From Lactifluus volemus (Eukaryota > Basidiomycota > Agaricomycetes > Russulales > Russulaceae), in the NCBI GenBank assembly GCA_022376515.1, contig WTXI01000057.1:124001-188000 (forward strand): 64,000 bases of DNA, in the 5' to 3' direction. Made by a program: the position numbers and the translations under genes. A model generated the notes under the pieces. That model searched no databases, was not told where the DNA came from, and saw only the letters and a program-made list of their open reading frames with translations. Numbering within the stretch: the first letter of the stretch is position 1; the number at the start of each line of letters is the position of its first letter. Positions 34,982 to 48,200 of the stretch are shown piece after piece.

Positions 34982-37900
34982 ATGGCTCTTGCACAACCGA
35001 ATTCGTATGCCAATGTCTATTACATCTTATCTCGCTCGATGTTAATCATTACTATAGCCAAGATCCTCAAACCCTGGAACAGAGTACATCAGTCACTTCC
35101 ATTCAATTCCGATTTTTACTCATATAACTGCCTTTGAACAGTGCTCAGATCATCGAAACTCAACAAAGCCCTCTCACCCTCGAGGTGACTGGTACGTATC
35201 CTAGTGATGCTACTGAAATGAATCTTAAGCTTGTCTGCCCTGTCAGTGCTCAGGGTGCACAATCTTCCTCGTCTCAAGTCACTCTCCGGGAAAAAGCGAG
35301 AATTTTATGTCACTGTGACCAACGAGGCGAGAACATGGCAGACAAGATCTGTTCGGAGTGTGGGACAGCGTGTGGAATGGAACGAGGTTCTGGACACCTT
35401 GTACGAATTGTCCTTTTTTCTTTTTTCTATTTACAACTGAGTCTCTTGCAGTGCCGTGCTATCACTCTCCCGCATAACAGCATCTCTTTATGCGAAAAGG
35501 ACCACGCAGAAAGACATCCTTGTTGGAAGACATGAGATACTCTGTGAACCTCAACACGGTTCGTCTTGTTGGATTCTTACTCGCATTGATATTACTCAGC
35601 ACGCTGGATGTACAGTAGAACTTGACATTATTTTGAGCCGTGATGGCGGTCATTCAACGGAGCCGGTCACACTATTCTTGAAGATCACCGACTCACCAAA
35701 TGCGAGTCCCTCTCCGACTGCTCCTCTCAACGCTGTGAACCGCACAGCGATCGATTTGGACAGCCCGCCGGTCATTGAAGGAAATGCCGCGCCTCCTACT
35801 ATTCAAGTCAAAGGCGAAGCCACGCAACTGGCGGTAGTCACCCCTCCTCTACCTCCTTTATCCCACACCAGAGACCTTCCCAATGAGAGCAGTACTTCTG
35901 TGCGACCAGCATCGGACAGCCAGGCGGAGATTCCAGGCATCGCTATTCGTCGTGCTGAGGAGGCTATCGATACGATGGAAACATGGGGGATTGCTGTTGG
36001 AGTTGTCAAGCAGGTGATGGATGCTGTCGGTCCAATCGCATCAGTATGCCCAAAGCAATTTTGCTTCTTCGCCGAGTTAACTTCCGTTCTCCAGCTTCAT
36101 CCCTACGCAAGTCTAGCATGGAGTCTGCTCTCAAAGATTCCCGAGGTGCGTCACCTTGCCTTGTCGGAGCATGCGGGACATTCATTCTTTTTTTCTCCTC
36201 GTTGCCAGACTTTGTTACAGCAGTTTCAGCGTGACGACAATGTTCGATCACTATTTGAAGCCATATGCGATGCTTTTGCGTTTACAAAAGATGCGGACGC
36301 TTTGAGGAGGCTCAAGCCTGAGTCTCTTCAAGCGAAAATCCTTGAGGACATGCTGGAGCGGGTCTCAGAAATTAGCAAATTCATTGAATTGTATGCAAAG
36401 GATGTGGGAGTCGGTACGTTGTCCTGAACTTTTTGGTTAGTAATTGTTATTAATAACTTGCGCTTTGCAGGGAAGCGGACTTGGAAGAATATCCGTGGTC
36501 AAGTTGACGGGAAAGTCACACAGTACCGCACTATCCTCATCCGACTCCGAGACGATTTTCTCGCGCGTGCTGCTGTCACGACGGAGGTTACTGTGCTTCG
36601 AATACAGGACGATGTGAGTAATATTATCCCAAGCAAACAGGAGTTGCTCGACTCAATAGCGTGAATTCATAGCTTAAAGCGATGTCAAACCAAGCATTAG
36701 AAGCCGGTGCGTAATTTGATGGCCACGAGATCATGATCTGACAAACGGCACACAGAATTCGGTTCCATAATCAGGGAATTGCCTTACAAGGGAGGTTGGA
36801 AGTTCGGTGATGAAAAGCGCTGTCTTCCTGGAACACGCGAAGATTTCTTGGATCATATCTTCAAGTGGGTCGAGAATCCTGAATCCGAACGTGGGCTCGT
36901 GCTCTTCGGCCAAGCAGGCACTGGAAAGTCCTCAATAGCACATGAAGTCGCACGTCACTTAGAGGACAAGTGTCTCGGATCTTACTTTGCCTTCGTGCGG
37001 AAGGAGGGTTCCAAAAACGAGGCATACCAACTTTTCACGACACTTGCCTGTGATCTCTCCAACAGCTATCCTGCGTTCAAATTCGCCCTCGGGAGGGTCC
37101 TTAAGGATCATATGTCACTCCGTGGTACCCGAGACCGTCGTACCCTTTTTGAACGACTCATCCTCGAACCACTCAAGGATCTACAAATCCGTGATCCGAT
37201 TCTTATCGTAATCGATGGATTGGACGAGTCTGGAGATGCGAGTGGCACTAAAGGATTACATACCTTTCTTGCTGAACATCTTCTCGACCTCCCTTCAAAA
37301 TTCCGTATTCTCATCACATCAAGGCCGGATGTTGGCATCGAATCTGCATTCGCCGAAGCACTATCTGTCCACACCCTCTACATGGATGATGACAAACTTG
37401 CTGCGAAAACGGAGGACGATATTCTCACGTACTTTCAGGATGCGCTCGATCCGGACGCTTTCAACGACTATGGCGTGAAGCTAGCAAAGGCGGCGGAGGG
37501 CCTGTTCCAGTGGGCATCCGTTGCATCCGGATTCATAAATAACCCTCCTGCTAGTTTCGGCTTCAGTGAGAAAGAGGTCGTGCAGCGCTTGTTGGGACAC
37601 TCTCGAGATCGGGATGGACAAGATCCGTTGGACCAGTTATACGAAGAAGTTCTCGAGGGATATTTCAAGCCGCCTGCAGCACAGACGATATTTCGATCTG
37701 TGATGGGACAACTTTTTGCTGCGATCCAGCCTCTCACCACCAGTTCCCTGATTGCCCTGCGCCGACATGCACCTAAAGATGATCCCGAGGATCCTGACCC
37801 GGAAGATTCTGATCGGGTTCTCAAAATGCTCGGACATCTCGGCTCGGTGCTGAGCAATGTCACTTCATCTGATGGAACGCGACCGATCATTCCTCTCCAT

Positions 37901-40644
37901 ACTTCATTCCGTGACTTTCTTGCCGATGAGAAGAGTGGGGCATTTCATGTCGACTTTGGCAAGTCCCACCGTCGGTTGGCACATTCGTGTCTTGGTTTAA
38001 TGCTGGATAGCCTCAAGTTCAACATTTGTAAACTGGAGTCATCATATCTCGCGAACAGGGACGTCCCAGACTTGGAATCTCGAGTTGCCGAGCACATTCC
38101 GCCCGCTCTATCGTATGCCTGCATTTTTTGGGACGACCATCTAGAACACCTTGCTTTCGAACAAGATCTCTTCATGAAACTTCGGTCTCTATTCGAGACA
38201 AAGTTCCTGTTCTGGCTAGAAGTGCTTAGCATCAAGAACGGTGTAGGCCTTGCTTCGCCAGCAATGGCATCTCTGAAGATGTGGTTGCAGCGGAAGGTGG
38301 GTACATCCTATAATTATCAATGACATGTAGTGACTATTGCGTAAATTCACAACAGCCCCAAGAAGATGTGGAGCATATCCTGTCATTGGTGAACGATGCG
38401 TTCGCGTTTGTGCGGTATTTCGGGATGTCAATAGCAAGAAGCGCCCCACATATATATATATCTGCTCTGCCTTTCGCACCATCCTCTTCCCGCATCATCG
38501 AGCATTACCTTCACTTATTCTCCCACACATTATCTTTGGAGTGCGGGCAACTGTCTCATTGGCCAGCATTGGAAATGGTGATTCAAGCACATGACGAGTC
38601 GATCGAATCCGTTGCCTTCTCGCCAAATGGGCAGCGGATAGCCTCAGGCTCGGAAGACCACACGATTCGGGTGTGGGATGCCACGACCGGAGAGCTTGTA
38701 GCGGGCCCGTTTGCCAATCATACTGATGTGGTCCTTTCTGTTGCATTCTCGCCGGACGGACAGCGGATTGTCTCGGCCTCGAACGATCACACGATTCGTG
38801 TGTGGGATGCCGCAACAGGAGATGTCGTTGCGGGACCGTTCATTGGGCCTAGTTATAAGGTCAGATCTGTTGCGTTCTCGCCAGACGGGCAGCGCATTGC
38901 CTCTACCTCGGATGATTGCACAATCCGCATATGGAATGCTGCAACAGGAGAGGTTGTAGCAGGCCCGTTCATTGGACACACCGGTTGCGTCGGCTCTGTT
39001 GTATTCTCGCCGGATGGGAAACGCATTGCCTCGGCATCGCATGATTGCACGATTCGACTGTGGGATTCTGCAGTAGGAGGGATCGTAGCGGGCCCATTTA
39101 CCGGACACACTGAACCAGTCTACTCCGTTGCCTTTTCACCGGATGGGGAGCGCATTGTCTCGGCCTCAGCAGATCACACGATTCGTGTGTGGAATTCCGC
39201 AACGGGAGAGGTCATGGCCGGCCCGTTTAGTGGACACGCCGATGAAATCTATTCTGTTGCGTTCTCACCTGACGGGCAGCGTATCGCCTCCGCTTCGTAC
39301 GATCGCACAATTTGTGTGTGGGATGCTGCAACAGGAGATGCCATTGCGGGCCCGTTTACTGGTCACGCCAGTTCAGTCTTTTCAATTGCGTTCTCGCCGG
39401 ACGGACAGCGCATTGCCTCAGCCTCGTTCGATCACACGATTCGTGTTTGGGGTGCCACGACGAGAGAGGCCGTAGCAGGTCCGTTTACTGGACATGCCGA
39501 TACGGTCTTTTCTATTGCGGTCTCGCAGGACGGGCAGCGTATTGCCTCAGCCTCAGCAGATCACACGATCTGTATTTGGGATGCCACAACTGGAGAGGTC
39601 ACATCGGGCCCGTTTATTGGACACACCGATTGGGTTGCTGGTATTTCATTCTCACCAGATGGGCAGCGAGTTGCTTCGGGCTCGCGCGACCGCACGATCC
39701 GTGTGTGGGATGTAGCTACGGGAGAGGTCGTAGTGGACCCGTTTACTGGACACACGAGTGAAGCCACGTCTGTTGTGTTCTCACCGGACGGGCAGCGCAT
39801 CGCTTCGAGCTCGCTCGATCGCACGATTCGCGTGTGGGATGCTGAAACAGGAAAGGTTATAGCGGGCCCATTTACTGGACACAGCCGTGGTGTCTACTCT
39901 GTTGTATTCTCATCAGACGGGCAACGCATTGCCTCAGCTTCCCTTGATCGCACGATTCGTGTGTGGGACGCAGGAACAGGAGAGGTTGTAGCGGGGCCGT
40001 TTATTGGGCACTGTGACAGGGTCTATTCTGTTGCATTCTCGCCAAATGGGGAGCGCATCGCTTCAGCCTCATTCGATCGCACGATTCGTGTGTGGGATGC
40101 CGTAACAGGAATGGTTGTAGTTGGCCCGTTCACTGGACATGCGAGTGTGGTCCGCTCGGTTGCATTCTCACCAGATGGGCGGTACATTGCCTCCGGCTCT
40201 AGAGATCGCACGATTCGTGTGTGGGATGCTAACACAGGAGATATCGTGGCTGGTCCATTTACTGGACATTCCGATACAATCGGTTCTGTTGCATTTTTGC
40301 CGGATGGACAACGGATCGCCTCGTCCTCAGGAGATTGCACGATTCGCATGTGGAATGTCGGGCCACTGTGCGCCGCCTCGGCCTTGGGAAATCGCACGAT
40401 CGCGATTCATGCGGACAAGCGCAGAACGGAAGATATTGACAAGTTCCCGCTCAATAATGATGGTTGGGTGTGTGCGGAGAATGGAGAACTTCTTTTATGG
40501 ATCCCCGAGATTCACCGGCCATATTTCAATAGGTCTAACACTGTCTGGATTGCAGGCAGACATTATACCCAGCTTGATCTCTCAAACTTTGTACATGGAT
40601 CGAATTGGGCCATGGTATATGCTCCTAGCTCATCTAGCTACTAG
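34982..40644 (+). CDS. C2-NACHT-WD40 NLR (STAND) protein, copy 2, intact
   Basis: Ten exons join to a 1717-codon protein without frameshift: 34982-35083, 35149-35191, 35247-35400, 35452-36043, 36095-36145, 36209-36413, 36471-36613, 36673-36706, 36756-38296, 38356-40644. Domains: C2-like (about 35-181; LEVTVLRVHNLPRLK, EFYVTVTNEARTWQT, ITASLYAK); Pro/Ser/Thr linker; helical region (about 255-440) resembling the fungal Goodbye type; NACHT with Walker A GQAGTGKS (493-500) and Walker B LIVIDGLDE (591-599); linker [17 protein letters not shown]; 14 WD40 units of 43 aa (1031 to about 1633); conserved tail. STAND proteins of this build (HET-E class) sense ligands with the WD40 part and oligomerise through NACHT, often triggering cell death in incompatibility. 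That role is inferred here. Introns 4 and 5 are 51 and 63 nt with open frames. Confidence 0.9.
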
Positions 40645-41403
40645 AGTCGGTACACATGTATGTATGCCACCCCAGAATTCATCGGCAGAGGTAGCACCAG
40701 TGAATCTACGATGATAAGTCATCAGAGGTTTGTCGAAGTCTTTTAATCTTGGGAAGGTGTGCGTGTTTGGAAGGGCTATGACTCATGACGAAAAACTTGA
40801 AAAATAATTCGTACTTTTAGCTTTTGAGCAGGCAATGAATCGCTTGTCGCTCCGTTGTCCTTGTCTTACATAGCAGAACATTTACATGGTAAACTGCGCT
40901 GTCATTTTCGAAGCTGTTAACGTATGCTTTGCCCCTTCTTGTTCTCGAAATCTGACACAATCCGCCTCCCATATCCTCGTCAAGACCTATATCCATATTC
41001 ACGTACCACGTCACAGGATCAAATATCTTACATCGATCTGTGATCTGTCCAGCACTAATGACCTGTGGGCCAAGGTGGTAGCATGTTCTGATGTGTTTAG
41101 TACGTGCACGGTAATTATCACAGTGACAAGTTTGGTATCGCTGTAACATGGCACGGGCAAACCCGCCAGGATGGCGGTAAGGGTCCCACGAGCTTACGCA
41201 TACCCGTGAGCTCACAAAACCCTTACGGTGTGTACCATTTATCTACCCCATTAGTTGGGGATGTGAGGTGTGGGTTGTGGAATTGATGAGCTCTTTGAGG
41301 GTCCTTAGAGATATGTACCGTAGGAAGGTAACGTAAAATTGAAGCGGAAGGCTCTCAGAGGCAAGGCCCGGACCGAGTTGACCGCCGCTCGTTAGGAACG
41401 GCC
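40645..41403. other. NLR copy 2 3' flank and SDA1 upstream region
   Basis: 40660-40850 (TCATCAGAGGTTTGTCGAAG through AGCTTTTGAGCAGGCAATGA) is shared with the 3' flank of copy 3 and partly copy 4. The remainder to the SDA1 start shows no coding features. Confidence 0.55.
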
Positions 41404-44036
41404 ATGGTACGCGGACTCCAGCGCACGTCGAACCTCCCTCAGCTTCAGAATCTGATCAAGCGTGACCCAATCTCTTACAAGGAAGAGTTCTTGCAGCAAT
41501 GGAATCATTACAACTCTATCCGCCAGATATTCCGGATCAATCCTGACGAACAGACATCACATTTTCGAGAGCTGGTCACATTCATCTCGCAGGTGAGAGA
41601 GTTGTGAATATATGCAAAAAGCTAATTCGCGTAATTCTTTTATCAGGTCGCACAGTTCTATCCTTCAGAGACTTCTGAATTTCCTTCCCATCTATCCTCT
41701 CTGCTCCTGGAGAGCTATGGATCACTTTCCTCCGATATCCGTCACAGCATCATACAGAACCTGGTCATGCTCAAGAACAAAGGTGTCATCACATCCTTTG
41801 AGTACTAAAATTCACACCCTCTTTCTTAAAAAGACCTTTGATCATGAGTTGCCTAGTCTCCTCAAAACGTTATTGCCGCTCCTCCCTAGAACTACATCCT
41901 CTTCATTGCGCGCGAGCATCCGTAAAACCATTCTCACAGACATAAAGACGGCCAATCAACGGGCGAAAAATCACAAGCTTAATCGTGCTGTGCAGACCAT
42001 GCTCTTTGGCATGGTCGAGCGTGGAATGGGAGGGATAGTCATGGGAGACAAGGGTAAGTTACGGAGCAACCCGAACACAAGTGGTGATGGTTTGTCGAAT
42101 AACGGAGATGAAGCCATGTGGGCCGTTGTGATGACAAAAGAGCTTTGGAAAAAAGGCGTTTGGTCGGTTCCTTTAGCGCCCGTTCGCCTGCTCCAATTGA
42201 CGCAATATAGGGACGATGCCAAATCCGTCGCGATTGTCGCATTGGGATGCTTTCATCCTATCACCAAAGTCCAAAGTGCATCTTTACACTTCTTCCTCGG
42301 CAGCGACGAAGAGTCTGAGGATAGTGAGGACGAGAGCGACGTCAACGTATGTTCCAGTTTGCTGACAAGGTCTCACCTCACTTGGACTCTCGCAGACCGT
42401 CAACGTCAAATCGCTCGAGCATAAACGTGAGGTGAAGAAAAAGACGCGCAGTGGTGACAAAAAGATGCGGAAAGTGTTAAAGACAGCAAGCAAAGTTCGT
42501 CTAAGGCTATTCTGATTATTTGTGATCTGCTGAGACTTGTTCGCAGCAACGAAAACGCAAAGACGCGGGAAAAACCCCAAATTTTCCTGCCATCCAACTG
42601 CTGCACGATCCACAAACATTTGGCGAAAGGCTGTACGATCTGTTGCAGAAATATGACGCTCGCTTTTCACTCGATCACAAGATTCTCGTCATGCAGCTCC
42701 TGAGTCGCGTCACTTCATCGCACCAGTTGACAATCCTTGGCTTTTATACATACATTCTCAAGTATCTCACGCACCACCAGCTACGTGCCCCAGCGATTCT
42801 CGCTTTACTTGCCCAGTCCACGCATGCCCTTACCCCTCCTGACGCTCTCATTCCTGCGGTTCGTAAATTATCTCATCAATTTGTGCATCCCGGAGTTGGC
42901 TCGGAGGTTGTTGCTGCGGGTTTGAACGCGATTAGAGAGATATGCCGTCGGCAGCCATGGGCCATGGAGGAGGACCTGCTTGGTGACCTGATCGGCTACC
43001 GGAAGAGCAGGGATAAAGGCGTGATGAGTGCTGCACGTGGGCTACTTCAGCTGTACCGTGAGGTCAACCCTAGCATGCTGAAACGTCGGGAGCGGGGAAA
43101 GACGGCAAGTATGGGGATGGCCCAGGGCAGTCAGCCTACTCCGTTTGGATATGTTGAGAAGCCCGCTGAGGACATTGAAGGCCTTACGGTACGTATTTCT
43201 CCTACTCCTTCTTGGATAAAAGCAGACTGTATTACTTTGTAGCTTCTGGAGGATCATCTCAAGACGGTACATGGGGAAGATGACGGCTTTGGTGATCGAG
43301 ATGATGATGAGGGGGCCTGGGAAGGCTGGGAAATCCAATCAGAGTCGTCTGATGATTCTTCGGATTCCGGTGGTTGGATTGATATCGAGAGTGATGGTGA
43401 AAACCATCTCAGCATCAGCGATAGCGATGGAGAGGGTGAAAAGAGTGGAACCCGACTTCCGGACAACGACGGTCCATCACTTGTCGAAGTGAACCGGACC
43501 TCGGCATTAGCAACAACGAAGGTACGGTTATGCGCAATCTCTACGCCTTCACGACTTGATATACGTTTCTACACTGGTAGATCCTTACACCGGCTGATTT
43601 CGCATTAATTTCCGACTTGCGAATACAGGCCGCCACGCAAGCGGTCGAAAACGGGGGTGGTCCTGCTGCGAAACGCAAACTGGCTTCCCTCGAGGCCGTC
43701 AAAAAGGCGGGTTCGTCCGGCGCGGACGATACATCAGCCTTCGTCGTCTCCGAGGGTGATATTCTCGGCCCGCGCAAGAAGGCCAAGGCTGACTACGAGG
43801 AACGGATCGCATCGATAGCGCGAGGTCGCGAGGGCAGAGAAAAGTTTGGTTCGCTGAAAGGAAAGCGGAAGAAGGAGACTGCGAGCAGCTCGACGAATCG
43901 CGAAAAGGCGCGCAACAAGCCGATAATGATGATCATGGGTAGTAAAGGGGTGAGAGGCAAGAAGAAACAGTCGTTGAGGGAGAAGCAGAAGCGGTTGCGC
44001 GCGCACATCGATAGGGCAAAGAAGGCTCATCATTAA
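41404..44036 (+). CDS. SDA1: SDA1, 60S ribosome biogenesis factor
   Basis: Nucleolar/nuclear factor for pre-60S maturation and export. Nine exons (41404-41592, 41647-41801, 41857-42053, 42108-42162, 42211-42346, 42396-42494, 42547-43188, 43243-43521, 43581-44036) join to 735 aa without frameshift. Family blocks: [94 protein letters not shown], then the acidic segment [71 protein letters not shown], and a Lys/Arg-rich C terminus (nuclear localisation). Splice sites follow from the conserved protein. It lies between NLR copies 2 and 3 on the same strand; part of it recurs at 58462-58967. Confidence 0.92.
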
Positions 44037-44689
44037 CTAGATGAGGATGTTGCAGTATTTCACTGCGCTACCATGGCATGGGGTAATCGCTATCGTCCTT
44101 TGGTTACCAGTGCGAATCCATAACTTATATGCTCGGGCAACATCAGTCACGTGACCTAAAAGACGAACGACCTGACTTGGGCATCATCGCGTCTCACCAG
44201 ACAGCCCCAGTAACTGTTTGCGCATACAACACCTACACGCAACATACACGGACTTCTTGATGGGATCAATTTCCCCAGTTTGATCCCATCCACAATCCAG
44301 CCTGAGGAACACACTCTGGTACTTTCTGGGCATGCGGACATGAACCGGAGGGCCGCGAATTAAGTTCATATCATAATGAGAGTAATTACGAGTTCGTTGA
44401 AGGGTGGAGGGGGTAGGTGGTGGAGTGAATATTAAGAGCAGGGAGGGGATGTTTAGCTGGCGCTTGTCTGCCATTCAGGATAGGGTGAACGAATGACGAT
44501 TACTGCATTGGCGACGCCAGCAGGAAAGAGCGGTACAACTCGAGGATGTGCCGTCCTACACACACCTCGCGCAGGTCCTTGTGGCACCTATTCATTCTGT
44601 CAGTTCGCGCATGACGCCGTGCACACGCGCCTCTTGCGATGTTGCCTGTTCCCCTAGAATAATATAAATGCAAGGGGATCTCGCCATGG
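44037..44689. other. Intergenic, no confident gene
   Basis: A minus-strand frame (44184-44474, starting MADKRQLNIPSLLLIF) has an ATG and 96 codons, but I recognise no family and see no introns to extend it. It could be a small gene or chance. Confidence 0.35.
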
Positions 44690-45110
44690 TCTTCGCGCCA
44701 TACCTCCAGCAACGTTTCGAGGATGAAGTTATGAAGCATCTAGTGCGCGTCTGTTTTGCGGACGGGGGAGAATTCACCATACTCATCCCACTATATAGTG
44801 TTGAAGGACGCAAGAAGTGGTCAGTTTCAAATGATTGATGCCGTTTGACGGACGGTTTTCATGTTTGACCGCCAAATGCCTGGAGCGTACGATACCACTG
44901 AGAGTGACATACGCCCACAGGCCGATCACTGAAAGTTTTACGATAACTCTGAGTCAATTATGATTTGACCCACTGGGGTGTGGAGAGTCTTAGGGCGGAG
45001 GTGCGACTGCTATAACAACTACGACAAAGTTCACGTTTTCCCTCTGAGCATGTGTCCAGACTGATTCTTCCAAGGCCATCATGCTCTGAGTCTGCGCCAA
45101 GCTCGATGCC
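44690..45110. repeat. NLR 5' cassette, copy 3
   Basis: GGTCTTCGCGCCATACCTCC, TTTCGAGGATGAAG, CGGACGGGGGAGAAT, GACCGCCAAATGCCTGGAGC and GAGTCAATTATGATTTGACC match the cassettes of copies 2, 4 and 5. The fragment at 44700-44830 has coding-like blocks on the + strand (KHLVRVCFADGGEFTILIPL), interrupted in the other copies, so it may derive from an older gene fragment. Confidence 0.6.
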
Positions 45111-45212
45111 ACGCCACATTGTGTAACCGTGGCTGGCTGTTGTTTGTTCAAATGAGGAAGTTGTCGACATGCGGACTGCACGTTGTTGTCTCAACCTCTT
45201 ACCTCGACTACG

Positions 45213-48200
45213 ATGGCTCTTTCACAACCGAATTCGTATGCCAAAGTCTATTTCATCTCATCTCGCTCAATGTTAATCATTACTACAGCCAAGATCCTCA
45301 AAACCCTGGAACAGAGTACACCAGTCATTTCCATTCAATTCCGATTTTGACTCAGATATCTGCCTTTGAACAGTGCCCAGGTTATCGAAACTCAACAAAG
45401 CTTTCTCCCCCTCGAGGTGACTGGTACGTATATTAGTGATGCCACCGAGATGTGTTCTAAGCCCGTTTCTCCTGTCAGTTCTCAGGGCGCACAATCTTCC
45501 TCGTCTCAAGGCCGTCTTTGGAAGAAAACATGGTTTTATGTCACTGTGACCAACGAGGCGAGAAAATGGCAGACACGACCTGCTCGAAGCGTGGGACAGC
45601 GCGTGGAATGGAACCAGGTTCTGGACACCTTGTACGAATTGTCGTATTTTCTTTCTTGTATTTACAACTGAGTCTCTTGCAGTGCCGTACTATCCCTCTC
45701 CCATATTACAGCGTCTCTTTATGCGAAAAGGACCATGCATAAAGACATCCTCGTTGGAAGACATGAGATACTCTGTGAACCTCAACATGGTTCGTATTGT
45801 TGGATTCTTACTCGCATTCATATGACTCAGCACGCTGGATGTAGAACTTGATATTATCTTGAGCCATGATGGCGGTCATTCAGTGGAGCCGGTCACAATT
45901 GTCTTGAAGATCACCGTCTCGCCAAATGCGAGTCCCTCTCTAGCTGATCCGGTCAACATCGTGAACTACACAGCGATCAATTTGGAAGGCCCGGTCGTTG
46001 AAGGAAATGCCGTGTCTCCTACTATTCAAGTCAACGGTGAATCCATGCAACCGACAGTAGTCACTCCTTCTCTGCTTCCTTTAACCGGGACCAGTGACCT
46101 TCCCATTGAGAGCGGTACTTCGGTATCGGACAGCCAGACGGAGATGCCACGCATCGCTCTCCGTCGTGCTGAGGAGGCTGTCAATACGATGGAAACATGG
46201 GCCGTTGCTGTTGGGGTCGTCAAGCAGGTGATGGATGCTGTCAGTCCAATCGCATCAGTATGCTCGAACCTATTTTTCCTTTTCTTCGCCGAGTTAACTT
46301 CTGTTCCCCAGCTGCATCCCTACGCAAGTCTAGCATGGAGTCTGCTCTCAAAGATTCCCGAGGTACGTCACCTTGCCTTGTCAGATGATGCGGGACATTC
46401 ATTTTTTGTTTTCTCCTCGTTTCCAGACGTTACTACAGCAGGCTCAGCGTGATGATAATGTCCGATCATTATTTGAAGCCATATGCGATGCGTTCAAATT
46501 TGCGGAAGAAGCCGACACTTTGAGGAGGATCAAGCCGGAGTCTCTTCAGGCGAAAATCCTTGAGGACATGCTGGAACGGGTCTCGGAAATCAGTAAATTT
46601 ATCGAATCGTATGCGGAGGATGTGCGAGTCGGTACGTTGTCCTGAGCTCTCATTAGTAGTTATTAACATGCGATCTACAGGGAAGCGGACTTGGAAGAAT
46701 ATCCGTGGTCAAGTTGACGGGAAAGTCACACAGTACAGCACTATCCTCATTCGACTTCGAGACGATTTTCTCGCGCGCGCTGCTGTCACGACGGAGGTTA
46801 CTGTGCTTCGAATACAGGACCATGTGAGTAATATTAGTCCAAACAAACAAGGGCTACTCGACTCAAAGGTGTAAATACATAGCTTAAGGCGATGTCAAAC
46901 CAAGCATCAGAAGCTGGTGCGTACTTCTGATGGCCATGAAATGGTCTGACCCTCGATCGATCTGACAATGGCACACAGAATTTAATGCTTTAATCAGGGA
47001 ATTGCCTTATAAGGGAGGCTGGCGATTCGGCGAAGAGAAACGCTGTCTTCCAGGAACTCGCGAAGATTTCTTGGATCATATCATCAAGTGGGTCGAGAAT
47101 CCCGAATCTGAACGTGGGCTCGTGCTCTTCGGCCAAGCAGGCACTGGAAAGTCCTCGATAGCACATGAAGTCGCACGTCACTTCAAGGACAAGAGTCTCG
47201 GCTCTTACCTCGCCTTCGTGCAGAAGGAGGGTTCCAAAGAGGCGTACCAACTTTTCACAACACTTGCCTGTGATCTCTCCAACACCTATCCTGCGTTCAA
47301 ATCTGCCCTTGGGAGTGTCCTCAAGGATCTGTCACTCCGTAGTACCGAGACCATCATATGCTTTTGAACGGCTCATCCTCGAACCGCTCAAGGACCTACA
47401 AATTCGTGATCCAATTCTTATCGTAATCGATGGATTGGACGAGAGTGGAGATGCGAGCGGCACCAAAGGATTACACACTTTCTTGCTCAGCATCTCTCGA
47501 CCTTCCTTCAAAATTCCGTGTTCTCATCACCTCAAGACCGGAGGATGGCATCGAAGCTGCGTTTGCAGATGCACCATCTGTCTACGCCCTTTACATGGAT
47601 GACGACAAACTTGCTGCGAAAACGGAGGACGATATTCTCACGTACTTTAAGGTCGGGCTCCATCCGGACGTTTTCAAAGACTATGGCGTGAAGCTGGCAA
47701 AGGCGGCGGAGTGCCTGTTCCAGTGGGCATCCGTTGCATGTGGATTCATAAACAACCCTCCTGCTAGTTTCGGCTTTAGCAAGAAAGAGGTCGTACAGCG
47801 CTTGTTGGGACGCAATCATGACCGCGATGGACAAGATCCGTTGGACCAGTTATACAAAGAAGTTCTCGAGGGGTATTTCAACCCCCCTGCAGCACAGACT
47901 TTATTTCGATCTGTGATGGGACAAATTTTGCTGCGATCGAGCCCCTCACCACCAGTTCCCTGATTTCCCTGCGCCGACATGCACCTAAAGATGATCCCGA
48001 GGATCCTGACCCTGAAGATTCTGATCGGGTTCTCAAAATGCTCGTCATCTTGGCTCGGTGCTGAGCAATGTCACTTCATCCGATGGAACGCGACCGATCG
48101 TTCCTCTCCATTCTTCATTCCGTGACTTTCTAGCAGATGAGAAGAGTGGGGCATTTCATGTCGACTTGGCAAGGCGCACCGTCGGTTGGCACATTCCTGT

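Noticed and set aside
35548..35650. Possible 41-nt intron in NLR exon 4 (GTTCGT...CTCAG)
   Set aside because: Too short for this genome, not a multiple of three, and removing it brings a stop into frame; the exon is open without splicing.
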